Below are positions 44,567 to 55,386 of a DNA stretch of 64,000 nucleotides, one piece after another. Position numbers and translations under genes: made by a program. A model generated the notes under the pieces. It was not told the DNA's origin. It made no database searches and saw nothing but the letters and a program-made list of their open reading frames with translations. Every line of letters begins with the position of its first letter. Within the stretch, counting starts at the first letter, position 1. The stretch comes from Panax quinquefolius (Eukaryota; Streptophyta; Magnoliopsida; Apiales; Araliaceae), in NCBI GenBank assembly GCA_020205615.1, contig CM035166.1, positions 89,519,043-89,583,042 of the forward strand, given 5' to 3'.

Positions 44567-46272
44567 ATTTAAAAGATTTTGCTTTAAATATGGATAGTCA
44601 GTTAAAGTAAATCAATCTGGATCGCTTCATGGATTAGTTTCTATGCATTCCATTTTTCTATAAATAGAAGCTCATTCCTTCATTATTTTCTTACTTAATT
44701 CAATTGAAACTCTAGAGAGAAAATTATAGAGTGAAAGAAGAAAAGTTTTCGCTACTTAACTACTCTTATATTCAGTTCTTTTTTACGGTAAGGGGTGTTA
44801 TTCTTTCTTATTCATGAAGAGAATCTGTTGTTATTTCATTGCTTATTATTCTACATTGGAATAACCTATATATGCTGCGTTTCTACCCTATACTTGGTGA
44901 CATTCTTCTATTATTCATTGGAACATCACATGCATGTGTTTTACACCCACTGGTTCCGCTCTTTATTATTATTCCATTGGAACATCCTCGTCTATGTGTT
45001 TTACATCGGACTGGTTCCGCCTTTATTATTATTCTATTGGAACATCACATGCATGTGTTTTACACCGGGACCGTTTCCGCTTTATTATTACTGGTGGACC
45101 ATCCAGCCGGTTGCAAATTTTACGACTTGGTTAGGTTTATTATTACATTGGAATAACTTTTGTCTACATCTGAAGTACCTCATGCATGGTGATTTCTTTT
45201 GTTATTCCATTCTTTATTATACTCAGGTTGGTTAAAGTTTTGACTTCTATACTCCATGAAATTAGTAGAATATCCTTTATATTTTCAAGCGCTTCATCCA
45301 AAGATTTTTCATGGAAATATTCTTCCGATCATTCTTGAATTTTACTCTACAAAGCGATGTCATGTTGACAATTTGGACATTATTAGTTCTGGATAAATTA
45401 ATTCTTGAACTTGTTTTATTGAATTCTTATATCATTGTCATCATCCTCATATTTAAATTTTTTTTGAAAGTCATCTCGTATTCTCAGTGGTGCATAGATG
45501 GACTTGGTATGATTATGACAAGGGATTATTCGGTGTAATCATGACCGTAATGTTACAAATGATGTGATAAAAGTCCTCATTGGCCCGTAGTGCATTGATG
45601 GACAGTTGTTAGCATGATCATGATCATTAATGAATACATAAATATTCTTGGCCCGTAGTGCATGGATAATTGTGGTCGTGATACTAAAGAATATCCTTGG
45701 CCAGTAGTAGTGCGGGGTGATTCGATGATATGGAATATTTATTAAGTTTGAGTCTCAAATGATAACAAAGATGAAAAAAACCTTTTAAATCATAAAAGAT
45801 AGTAGATTTTATTTTCTACTTGACTCTTTTAATGGATTGCTTGTTCAACCTGCAGCTTAAACTTGATGTCTATTATATTTTATCGGTTTAACATTGTTGG
45901 AGACTAATGATAATTTATTCTGCATTATCTTAGTCATAATATTTCTTACTGGGCTAGTTGAACTCACCCTTTCTTTCACTGTTCTTTTTAGGAAATGAGA
46001 ATATAGCTGGGACGAGTCGAGGAACGGAGTGATGGTCCAGAGGATAGCATTAGTAGTCCTCACTATTCTGTGAAATAGTGTGATAATAATTGTAATGAGG
46101 ACTCCTTTTGAGTTTGTATAATCTGAAGTAGACAATATTTGTATTCAAACTCACAGTTTATGTTTTGTCGTATTGTACACGATAGTTGTATTAGTAAGTT
46201 GTATTTGAATTCTATACCATGTATCTGGCGACCCAAGATGGGTGATGTATACCTAATTTTGGGGCGTCCACG
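43775..46272 (+). repeat. R8 5' LTR
   Basis: TGTAAAACCCC to GCGTCCACG (a decayed GCGTCACA). The U3 contains GGTGGGGCCCACC near 44246 and two TA microsatellites (about 44372-44438 and 44520-44563) and lacks the tetraloop hairpin. TATA box at 44659-44667, donor match at 44787/44788, stem-loop array about 44830-45200, GTAGTGCA array about 45475-45720. Confidence 0.85.
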
Positions 46273-46273
46273 G

Positions 46274-46286
46274 TTGATATCAAAGC
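46274..46286 (+). other. Primer-binding site of R8
   Basis: TTGATATCAAAGC next to the LTR end; shares the CAAAGC variant of R3 and R5 and has one further change. Confidence 0.7.
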
Positions 46287-46457
46287 TTAGGGATATGATC
46301 CTGCTAAGATGTGAGACTAGAACTAGGAGGGGAGAGACGGGGAATTCCTTCGCTAGTATGACCTACCTAAGTTTATTAGGTATTTAATTGGTCAGTCAAA
46401 GTATATGGATAATATGTTATATGTTAATGAACCTTTGTTTTGTGGCAGTATCTGAAA

Positions 46458-47640
46458 ATGACATCCGAGAATGTTGAAAATAGCTATGGAGCACAAGAGA
46501 CCGTTGAGTCTCCATATATCAATAATCAAGAGAATGTGCATCAGGAAGGCGACAATCCTCATGCAAACAACAACACTGACCAAATGATGAATGATGGACT
46601 GTTCAGAGGCTTTATGCAATTCATGCAACATCAGGCGAGAGCGGCTCCTGTCCAAAATGTAGGTGGAAACACTCGAAACTCTCGGACGGTCACTGCTAAA
46701 CGGTTCAAGGAGTTGGGACCACCGGAGTTTATAGGAGAGCTAAAACCACTTAAGGCGGAAGCATGGATAAAGTAGATCACCAAGATATTTGATGTCTTGG
46801 GATGCTCCGAGGAGCAAAAGGTTCCCTTCACCACCTTCATGTTGCGTGAAGAGGCAGATTACTGGTGGGAATTTGTAAAACGTACCCAGCCTGACGCACT
46901 CAAGATGTCTTGGGAGAAGTTCTAAGAGCTATTCAATGACAAGTACTTTCCCGAGAGTATTCGTCACATGAAAGAAGTGGAGTTTATCAAATTGGAACAA
47001 AATAATATGAGCGTGTCGCAATACGAGGCTAAATTTGCGGAGTTATCCCGGTTTGCATCCCATTTGGTCGATAATGAGGAACGAATGACGCGAATGTTTT
47101 TAAGAGGTTTGAAACTGGAGATATGTCAATATCTTATTTCTCATAAACTGTGTTTGTACTCAGATGTTGTAAATAGGGCTCGCGTTATTGGAGCCAGAAC
47201 GAGTCAACGAATCAACGTAAGCTAACGAAGCGGTTGCGATGTGAAAATACCGGTGGTATCGATCGTCAAACGATGACAACAAACGTGGAGGAATCAACAT
47301 GCGAAATGGTAACCACTTCGGTAATCATGGCCAAGACAAGAAAAATGACATTTCAAGAAGAGGAGATTCAACAATGATGGAAAGACGCCAGTCGACCAAA
47401 GACCCATTGTTAAGGAAGGAGAACGCGACCACCTATCATAAGCTTCAAATGCGGAGGAGAGGGACACATCAGTCCAAACTGCGCGATGCCGTCCAAAGCA
47501 TGTTATAATTGTGGAAGAGAAGGTCACCTAGCCTGATTTTGTCGTTCACTGAAGACAAGTTCAGCTAGGATGGAGGCACCAAAGGCCGTCCCAGAAAAGT
47601 CAAAACCAGTAGTGTAAAGGAGAGCGTTTGTTGTGACATC
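46458..47640 (+). pseudogene. R8 gag
   Basis: MTSENVENSYGAQETVESPY opens at ATG 46458, ten bases after a splice-acceptor match. The capsid-like region includes KRFKELGPPEFIGELKPLKA and RMTRMFLRGLKLEICQYLIS. Stops occur at 46773 (TAG, other copies have Gln) and about 46924 (TAA). A frameshifted, Asn-poor linker replaces the Gln/Asn-rich segment seen in R5. The first zinc knuckle has Ser for its first Cys; the second, CYNCGREGHLA, is nearly intact but contains a stop. Confidence 0.83.
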
Positions 47641-48420
47641 CCAGAATGAAAGGAACCCTAACGAGGTCATCACGGGTAAGCTTATAATAAACTCTAGGGT
47701 AAGCTTATAATAAACTCTAGCGAAGTTTATACCTTATTTGATACCGGTTCTACCCATTCTTTTATTTCTCCTACTTGCGCTCAACGTTTAAATTTGACTC
47801 CGGAGAAATTGGACTTTGACTTATCTGTTGAAACTCCGTTGGGAGAAACCTTCATTACATCCACTGTTTATAAGTCTTGTTTAGTTCAAATCGGCACCCG
47901 CACGTTACCTGTCGATCTTATTTCATTGAAAATACTTGCATTTGATGTAATTCTAGGGATTGATTGGTTAACTACACATCATGCAAAATTTGATTATTTT
48001 TGTAGGGTTGTTAGCTTTCATATTCCGAACCAACCTATTATGCGAATTCAAGCAACCAAACCATTAAAATCAATCACTGTCATCTTAAGCCATAAAGCTA
48101 TTCGTTTATTGAAAAATGGATGTCAAGCTTTCTTAGCTCATGTCATTGATCTAAACAAAAATGCATCAGTTTTGAATGATATTTCTATTGTTAATGAATT
48201 TCCTGACGTATTCCCTGAAGAACTTCCTGGCCTACCCCCAGAGCGTGAAATTAAATTTTGTATCAACCTTGAACCTGGTACAAAACCCATTTCCAAAGCC
48301 CCATATCGAATGGCTCCTATTGAACTTCAGGAGTTAAAGACCCAACTGCAGGAATTGTTAGACATTTGCTTTATTCGTCCTAGTACTTCTCCTTGGGGTG
48401 CTCCTGTTCTATTTGTTTAG
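47641..48420 (+). pseudogene. R8 protease and RT N-terminus
   Basis: FDTGSTHSFIS retains the Asp-Thr-Gly active site, the only intact one in this family here. Just before it, about 23 bases (GGTAAGCTTATAATAAACTC plus TAG) are duplicated in tandem at 47677-47722. The open frame 47794-48420 covers the second protease half (FDVILGIDWLTTHHA), the linker and the RT start to GAPVLFV, ending in TAG. The protease cleaves the Gag-Pol polyprotein. Confidence 0.85.
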
Positions 48421-49570
48421 AAGAAAGATGGGAGTATGCGACTTTGTATTGATTATCGGGAGTTGAATCATGTCACCATCAAAATAGGTACCCATTGCCA
48501 TGTATTGATGATCTATTTGACCAAATTCTAAGGAGCCAAATTCTTTTCAAAGATTGATCTTCGTTAGGATATCACCAGTTGAAGATTAGAACCGATGACA
48601 TTCCAAAGACGGCTTTGAACTTCGATGACGGGCATTATGAATTCCTAGTCATGTCTTTTGGATTGACTAATGCTCTCTTGCCTTCATGGATATGATGAAC
48701 CGAGTATTCAAGGAATATTTGGATCACTTTGTGGTCGCCTCTTTATTGATGACATCCTAATTTATTCCAAAAGCCGTGAAGATCATGAGCAACACTTGAG
48801 GCTGATACTCCAAAAGCTTCGTGAATATAAGCTTTATGCCAAGTTGAAGAAATGCGAGTTCTGGCTTGAGGATGTAGCATTCCTTGGGCACGTGGTATCA
48901 AGTCATGGAATATCTGTTGACCTAGCAAAGATTGAAGCTATTCAAAGCTGGGAGCAACCTAAATCAGTGACTGAAGTACGTAGCTTCTCGGCTTAGCTGG
49001 TTATTATCGGAGATTCGTAGAAGGGTTTTCTCGAATCGCCACTCCACTAACGCAGCTGACTCGGAAAGATACAAAGTTCGGTTGGAGCGAGGAATGTGAG
49101 AAGAGTTTTCAAGAACTCAAGAGGAGACTCATTTCAGCACCTGTTCTGACAATACCATCTGGTTCGGAGGGATTTGTCATCTACAGTGATGCTTCAGGCA
49201 AAGGGTTAGGATGTGTTCTCATGCAACATGGGAAAGTCATAGCCTATGCCTCATGACAACTCAAAGAATATGAGAGGAATTATCCTACTCATGACCTAGA
49301 GTTAGCAGCTGTGGTCTTCGCACTTAAAATTTGGAGGCATTACTTGTATGGGGAGAAGGTGGAGATCTTTACGGATCATAAAAGCCCCAAATATTTCTTC
49401 ACTCAAAAGGAACTCAACATGCGACAACGACGTTGGCTTGAACTGTTGAAAGATTATGATCATACCATCCAATACCATCCTGGAAAAGCGAACGTGGTAG
49501 CTAACGCATTGAGTAAGAAAATCATATGCAAGTATGAGTACGATATTGTCAACACAAAGGCCCATTTTGT
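48421..49570 (+). pseudogene. R8 RT and RNase H
   Basis: [16 protein letters not shown] marks RT; several small indels between 48480 and 48740 destroy the fingers and palm frame. The catalytic FIDD box is present at about 48745 with one extra base just before it. Thumb, GYYRRF-equivalent and RNase H ([15 protein letters not shown]) follow. A TGA in [10 protein letters not shown] at about 49255 is shared with R5. Closely related to R2 and R5 throughout. Confidence 0.85.
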
Positions 49571-51092
49571 GTGACTTGCAAAGGATGGAGATAGAGTTAA
49601 AGACTCCAGGGACCCATGTGATGATGGCGAAAATACAAGTAGAACCGACTTTAATTGATTCGTATGAGGAAGAAAGTGCAAGAAGGTGCTATGCCGGAAG
49701 CAAGAATCGATGAAGAAGGAATACTTCGAGTCAACTCCAGACTTTGTGTTCCTAACGACCCTGATTTAAAGAATAAAATCATGATGGAGGCGCACAACAC
49801 ACCATTTGCAATCCATCATGGAGTACCAAAATGTATCATGATCTTCGACATACATTTTGGTGGGGGCGATATGAAGAGAGAGAGATAAATTTGTTTATCT
49901 CAAGGTGTTTAACGTGTCAATGAGTCAAGGCGGAGCATCAAGTACCAAAATGTCCATTGCAACCACTTGAAATTCCAAAATGGAAGTGGGAGCACATTAC
50001 CATGGATTTCGTTACCGGTCTTCCTAAGGTTTCTCAAGGTATAGATGCGATTTGGGTCATTGTTGATAGATTGACCAAGTCTACTCATTTCTTACCGATA
50101 CGAGAAACTTATACACTTGAACGTCTTGCTCGTATGTACATAAACGAGATTGTAAGACTGCATGGTATGCCAGTATCCATTGTTTCTGATCGAGACCCAA
50201 GATTCACTTCATGATTTTGGATTAGTTTGCAGAAAGCTATAGGGACAGATTTACGATTTAGCTCTGCATATCATCCTCAGACGGACGGACAGTCGGAGAA
50301 GACTATTCAAACTCTTGAAGATCTATTAAGACTCTGTGTCCTTGATTTCAAGGGAAGTTGGGACAAGTTCTTACCATTGGTGGAGTTTTCCTATAACAAC
50401 AGTTATCAAGCAAGTATTGGCATGGCTCCATTCGAAGCGTTGTATAGAAGAAAATGTTGTTCTCTAGTATGCTGGGATGAGGTGGATGAAGCAACATTGT
50501 TGGGATCGGAGTTGGTACGTATGACTACGGAAAAGATTCAAACGATCCGACAACGTATAAAAACCTCACAAGATCGACAAAAGAGTTATGCTGATATTCA
50601 TCGAAAGGACGTGGAATTTGATATAGGAAATCATGTGTTGTTACATGTTGCTCCATGGAAAGGAGTTACAAGATTTGGAAAGAGAGGAAAGCTCAATTCT
50701 CGATTCATCGACCCGTTTCTAATCCTTGATCGAGTAGGAACTGTGGCCTATAGACTAACTTTACCGCCAAGTATGTCTCGTGTTCATAACGTTTTTCACA
50801 TATCCATGTTACGTAAATATGTGGAAGACCCGAACCACATTATTGAGTTAGAATCGGATGAAATAGCGGAAGATTTGACGTATGAAGAGGTTCTTGTTCA
50901 AATATTGGATAAGAAGGAACATATTCTACGCACCAAGGTTATACCTCAAGTCAAAGTTTTGTGGAGAAACCACGATGTTGAGGAAATGACTTGGGAGTTA
51001 GAATCTGAAATGAAATCAAGGTATCCTTACCTCTTCGACATACCAGTATCGTACCCTAATTTCGAGGGCTTAAATTTCATAAGAAGGGAGAT
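49571..51092 (+). pseudogene. R8 integrase with chromodomain
   Basis: A roughly 35-base gap near 49660 and an extra AG near 49876 disturb the N-terminal region. CLTCQ is followed by TGA at about 49919. In the core, [17 protein letters not shown] and [10 protein letters not shown] retain the catalytic acidic residues, interrupted by a TGA at about 50212. The frame from 50227 is open for 296 codons through the C-terminal domain and chromodomain (VKVLWRNHDVEEMTWELESE), running across the polypurine tract AAGAAGGGAGAT and stopping 22 bases into the LTR. Confidence 0.88.
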
Positions 51093-51650
51093 TGTAAACC
51101 CCAACTTTTTTGAATAAAGGTGAATTTTCTATAAATATTATTTTTGAATATTATGGAGTGAAATTAATATAATGTTATAGTTGTGGGTAATATTTATAAA
51201 TTTTGCATAGTAGTATGCAAGTTGTTATATTATATTCGATTGGTAGGGAATATTCGCTTTTAGCGAGGAAATATTCATACGACTAAGACAATCATTAATG
51301 GACCCTACAAATTATTATCGGATTGAAAATGACAAAAATATTTTATTAAAAATAACGGTGGGAGTTTTACCGTTAAAACTGTTGAACTACTTCAGTAGTA
51401 GAAGTATGCGATGTCTGCGTAGTAGTATAGTAGCAGCACCACACGGTATTGATTATTAATGTTTAAGCAAGAAGTCACTCAATTTTGCTTATTTTATTGA
51501 TTTCATTTACCTATTTTTTTTCAAAATAATCGGTGAAAATTATTTTATATAATTAGGTGGGGGCTCATTGTAAATTGCCCATGTTTGAAATTGAAGAGGA
51601 AGTTGTCGATGTTTTCCACGGAGTTGTTTTATTTGATAGGTAATGTAATG

Positions 51651-51716
<66 letters not shown>

Positions 51717-51794
51717 GATGCTTGATTTTGGAAATGTGGGGAGTATAATTATTATGACTTTATTGACAAAGAGGGATGGAAGTTCAATTATTAT

Positions 51795-51826
<32 letters not shown>

Positions 51827-53475
51827 TTTATTTAAAAGATTTTGCTTTAAATATGGACCATCAGATTAAAGTAAATCAATCTGGACCGTTCATGGATTAG
51901 TTTCTATGCATTCCATTTTTCTATAAATAAAAGCTCATTCCTTCATTATTTTCTTACGAATTTACTGAAACTCTAGAGAGAGATAATTATAGAGAGAAAG
52001 AAGAAAAGTTTTCTGCTACTTAACTACTCTTATATTTAGTTCTTTTATGGTAAGGGGTGTTATTCTTTCTTATTCATGAAGAGAACTGTTGTTATTCCAT
52101 TGCTTATTATTGTGTTGGAATAACCTATATACGCGGTCTACCCTATACTTGGGGACATTCTGCTATTATTCTGTTGGAACATCACATGCGTGTGTTTTAC
52201 ACCTAACCGGTTCCGCTCTTTATTATTATTCTGTGGAACATCCATGCATGTGTTTTACACCCACTGGTTCCGCTTTTTATTATTATTCTATTGGAACATC
52301 CTGTCTGTGTGTTTTACACCATACTTGGTTTCGTCTTTATTATTCTGTTGGACCATCCTGTCGGTGCAAATTTTGCCTGACTTGGTTCCGTTATTATTAT
52401 TCTGTTGGAATAACCTGTCTATGCGAAGTACCTCATGCATGGTGATTTCTTTTGTTATTCCATTCTTTATTATACTCAGTTGGTTAAAGTTTTGACTTCT
52501 ATACTCCATGAAATTAGTTGAATATCCTTGATACTTGCGCTTCATCCAGTATCTTTTTATAGAAATATTCTTCTGATCATTCTTGAATTTTACTCTACAA
52601 AGCAGTATCATGTTGACAATTCGGACATTATTAGTTCCTGGATAAATTAATTCTTGAACTTGTTTTATTGAATTCTTATATCATTGTCATCATCCTCATA
52701 TTTAAATTTTTTTGAAAGTCATCTGTGGCCTGTAGTGCATAGATGGACTTGGTATAATTATGACCAGGGATTATTCGGTGTAATCATGAACGAAATGTTA
52801 CAAATGATGTGGTAAAAGTCTTCATTGGCCCCTAATGCATTGATGGACAGTTGTTGGCATGATCATGATCATTAATGAATACACAAATATTCTTGGCCCG
52901 TAGTGCATGGATAATTGTGGTCGTGATACTAAAGAATATCCTTGGCCGTAGTGCAGGGGTGATTCGATGATGTGGAATATTTATTAAGCTGAGTCTCAGC
53001 GATAACAGTGATGAAAAAACCTTTTAAATCATAAAAGATAGTAGATTTTATTTTTTACTTGACTCTTTTAATGGATTGCTTGTTCCGCTTCAGTTAAACT
53101 TGATGTCTATTATATTTTATTAGTTTAACATTGTTGGAGACTAATGATAATTTATTCTGCATTATCTTAGTCATAATATTTCTTACTGGGCTAGTTGAGC
53201 TCACCCTTTCTTTCACTGTTCTCTTCAGGAAATGAGAATATATCCGGGACGAGTCGGGGGAACAGTGATGGTCCCAGAGGATAGCATTAGTAGTCCTCAC
53301 TTTTTTTGTGAAATAGTGTGATAATAATTGTAATGAGGACTCCTTTTGAGTTTGTATAATCTCTAGTAGACAATATTTGTATTCAAACTCACAGTTTATG
53401 TTTTATCGTATTGTACACGACAGTTGTATTAGTAAGTTGTATTTGAATTCTGTACCATGTATCTGGCGACCCAAG
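51093..53475 (+). repeat. R8 3' LTR, lacking its last part
   Basis: Starts TGTAAACCCC and follows the 5' LTR closely, with the same U3 and TA runs (about 51653-51711 and 51800-51827). TATA-like TATAAATAA at 51922, donor match at 52049/52050, stem-loop array about 52090-52480. It ends at GGCGACCCAAGATGG; about 40 terminal bases ending GCGTCACA are missing. Confidence 0.85.
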
Positions 53476-55386
53476 ATGGAAGTATGCGACTTTGTATTGA
53501 TTATCGGGAGTTGAATCATGTCACCATCAAAAATAGGTACCCGTTGCCTCGCATTGATGACCTGTTTGACCAGTTGCAAGGAGCCAAATTCTTTTCAAAG
53601 ATTGATCTTTATTTCGGATATCATCAGTTGAAGATTAAAACTAATGACATTCTAAAGACTGTTTTCAGAACTCGGTATGGGCATTACGAATTCCTAGTCA
53701 TATCTTTTGGATTGACTAATGCTCCTGCTGCCTTCATGGATATGATGAACCGAGTATTCGAGAAATATTTGGATCACTTTGTGGTTGTCTTTATTGATGA
53801 CATCCTCATTTACTCCAAAAGCCGTGAAGTTCATGAGCAACACTTGAGGCTGATACTCTAAAAGCTTCGTGAAAACAAGTTATATGCTAAGTTGAAGAAA
53901 TGCGAGTTCTGGCTTGAGGAAGTAGCATTCCTTGGGCACGTGATATCAAATCATGGAATATCTGTTGACCCGGCAAAGATTGAAGCAATTCAAAGTTGGG
54001 AGCAACCTAAGTCAGTGACTGAAATGCGTGGCTTTCTCGACTTAGTTGGTTATTATCGGAGATTCATTGAAGGGTTTTCTTGAATCACTACTCCATTAAC
54101 TCAGCTGACTCGAAAAGATATAAAATTCGGTTGGAGCGAGGAATGTGAGAAGAGTTTTCAAGAACTCAAGAGGAGGCTTATTTTAGCACCTGTTCTGACA
54201 ATACCATCTGGCTCGGAGGGATTTGACATCTATAGTGATGCTTCAGGCAAAGGGTTAGGAAATGTTCTCATGCAACATGGGAAAGTCATAGCCTATACCT
54301 CATGACAACTCAAAGAATATGAGAGGAATTATCCTACTCATGATCTAGAGTTGGCAGTTATCGTTTTTGTGCTTAAGATTTGGAGGCATTACCTGTATAG
54401 AGAGAAGGTTGAAATCTATACGGATCATAAAAGCCTCAAATATTTCTTCACTCAAAAGGAACTCAACATGCGGAAACGACGATGGCTTGAGCTATTGAAA
54501 GATTACGATCATACCATTCAATACCATCCTGGAAAAGCGAACGTAGTAGCTGATGCATTGAATAGAATATCATATGCGGGTACGAGTGCAATATTGTCAA
54601 TGCAAAGGCCCATTTTATATGACTTACAAAGGATGGAGATAGAGTTAAAGACTCCAGGGACCCTGTGATGATGGCGAATATACAAGTAGAACCGACTTTA
54701 ATCTATAAATTTAAAGCTGCTCAAGCTACAGACCTGGAGCTGACGCGTATGAGGAAGAAAGTGCAAGAAGGTGCTATTTCGGAAGCAAGAATCAATGAAG
54801 AAGGAATAATTTGAGTCAACTCTAGACTTTGTGTTCCTAACGATTCTGACTTAAAGTATAAAATCATGATGGAGGCGCACAACACACCATTTGCAATCCA
54901 TCCTGGGAGTACCAAAATGTATCGTGATCTTCGACATACATTTTGGTGGAGAAATATGAAGAGAGAGATAGCGGGGTTTATCTCAAGGTGTCTAACTTGT
55001 CAATGAGTCAAGGCGAAGCATCAAGTGCCAAAAGGTCCATTGCAACCACTTGAAATTCCAGAATGGAAGTGGGAGCACATTACCATGGATTTCGTTACTG
55101 GTCTTCCCAAGGTTTCTCAAGGCATAGATATGATTTGGGTCATTGTTGAAAGATTAACCAAGTCTGCTCATTTCTTACCAATACGAGAAACTTATACACT
55201 TGAACATCTTGCTCGTATATACATAAACGATATTGGGTTAGTTTGCAAAAAGCTATTGGCATAGATTTACGATTTAGTTCGGCATATCATCCTCAAACGG
55301 ACGGGTATTCAGAAAGGACTATTGAAACTCTTGAAGATTTATTAAGACTATGTGTCCTTGACTTCAAGGGAAGTTGGGACAAGTTC
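53475..55386 (+). pseudogene. R5 RT, RNase H and integrase, cut by R9
   Basis: Resumes R5 pol at [20 protein letters not shown] and gives the most complete RT of this family here: [14 protein letters not shown] and FIDDILIYS are readable in one 134-codon frame. RNase H has IYSDAS and [12 protein letters not shown] after LRLIL, TGA after EGFS and in TSxQLKEY, and a frame break near 54665 follow. Integrase has [16 protein letters not shown] then TGA, and MDFVTGLP, but about 80 bases are deleted after MYIND-equivalent IYIND (about 55231), removing SDRDPRF. It ends at GSWDKF where R9 starts. Confidence 0.87.

Larger units (their letters stand above)
43775..53475 (+). mobile_element. R8: near-full-length gypsy chromovirus inside R5 RT, 3' LTR end lost
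   Basis: 5' LTR, primer site, gag, protease, RT, RNase H, integrase, chromodomain, polypurine tract and most of a 3' LTR, all collinear. The two LTRs are very similar, including the same U3 cassette. At about 53475 the 3' LTR stops within CCAAGATGG and R5's RT resumes, so a deletion across the right junction removed the LTR end and the right target duplication. Confidence 0.87.
29585..55386 (+). mobile_element. R5: Ty3/gypsy chromovirus, split by R6, R7, R8 and R9; 3' end outside window
   Basis: Its parts are collinear when the insertions are removed: LTR 29585-32522, gag 32710-32897 and 34236-35240, protease to 35363, protease/RT linker 43191-43774, RT to integrase from about 53475 to 55386. 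It inserted into the TNP2 gene of T1; the left flanking 5 bases are TGAAG, but the matching right flank is not in the window. Same family as R2, R3, R7 and R8. Confidence 0.82.
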
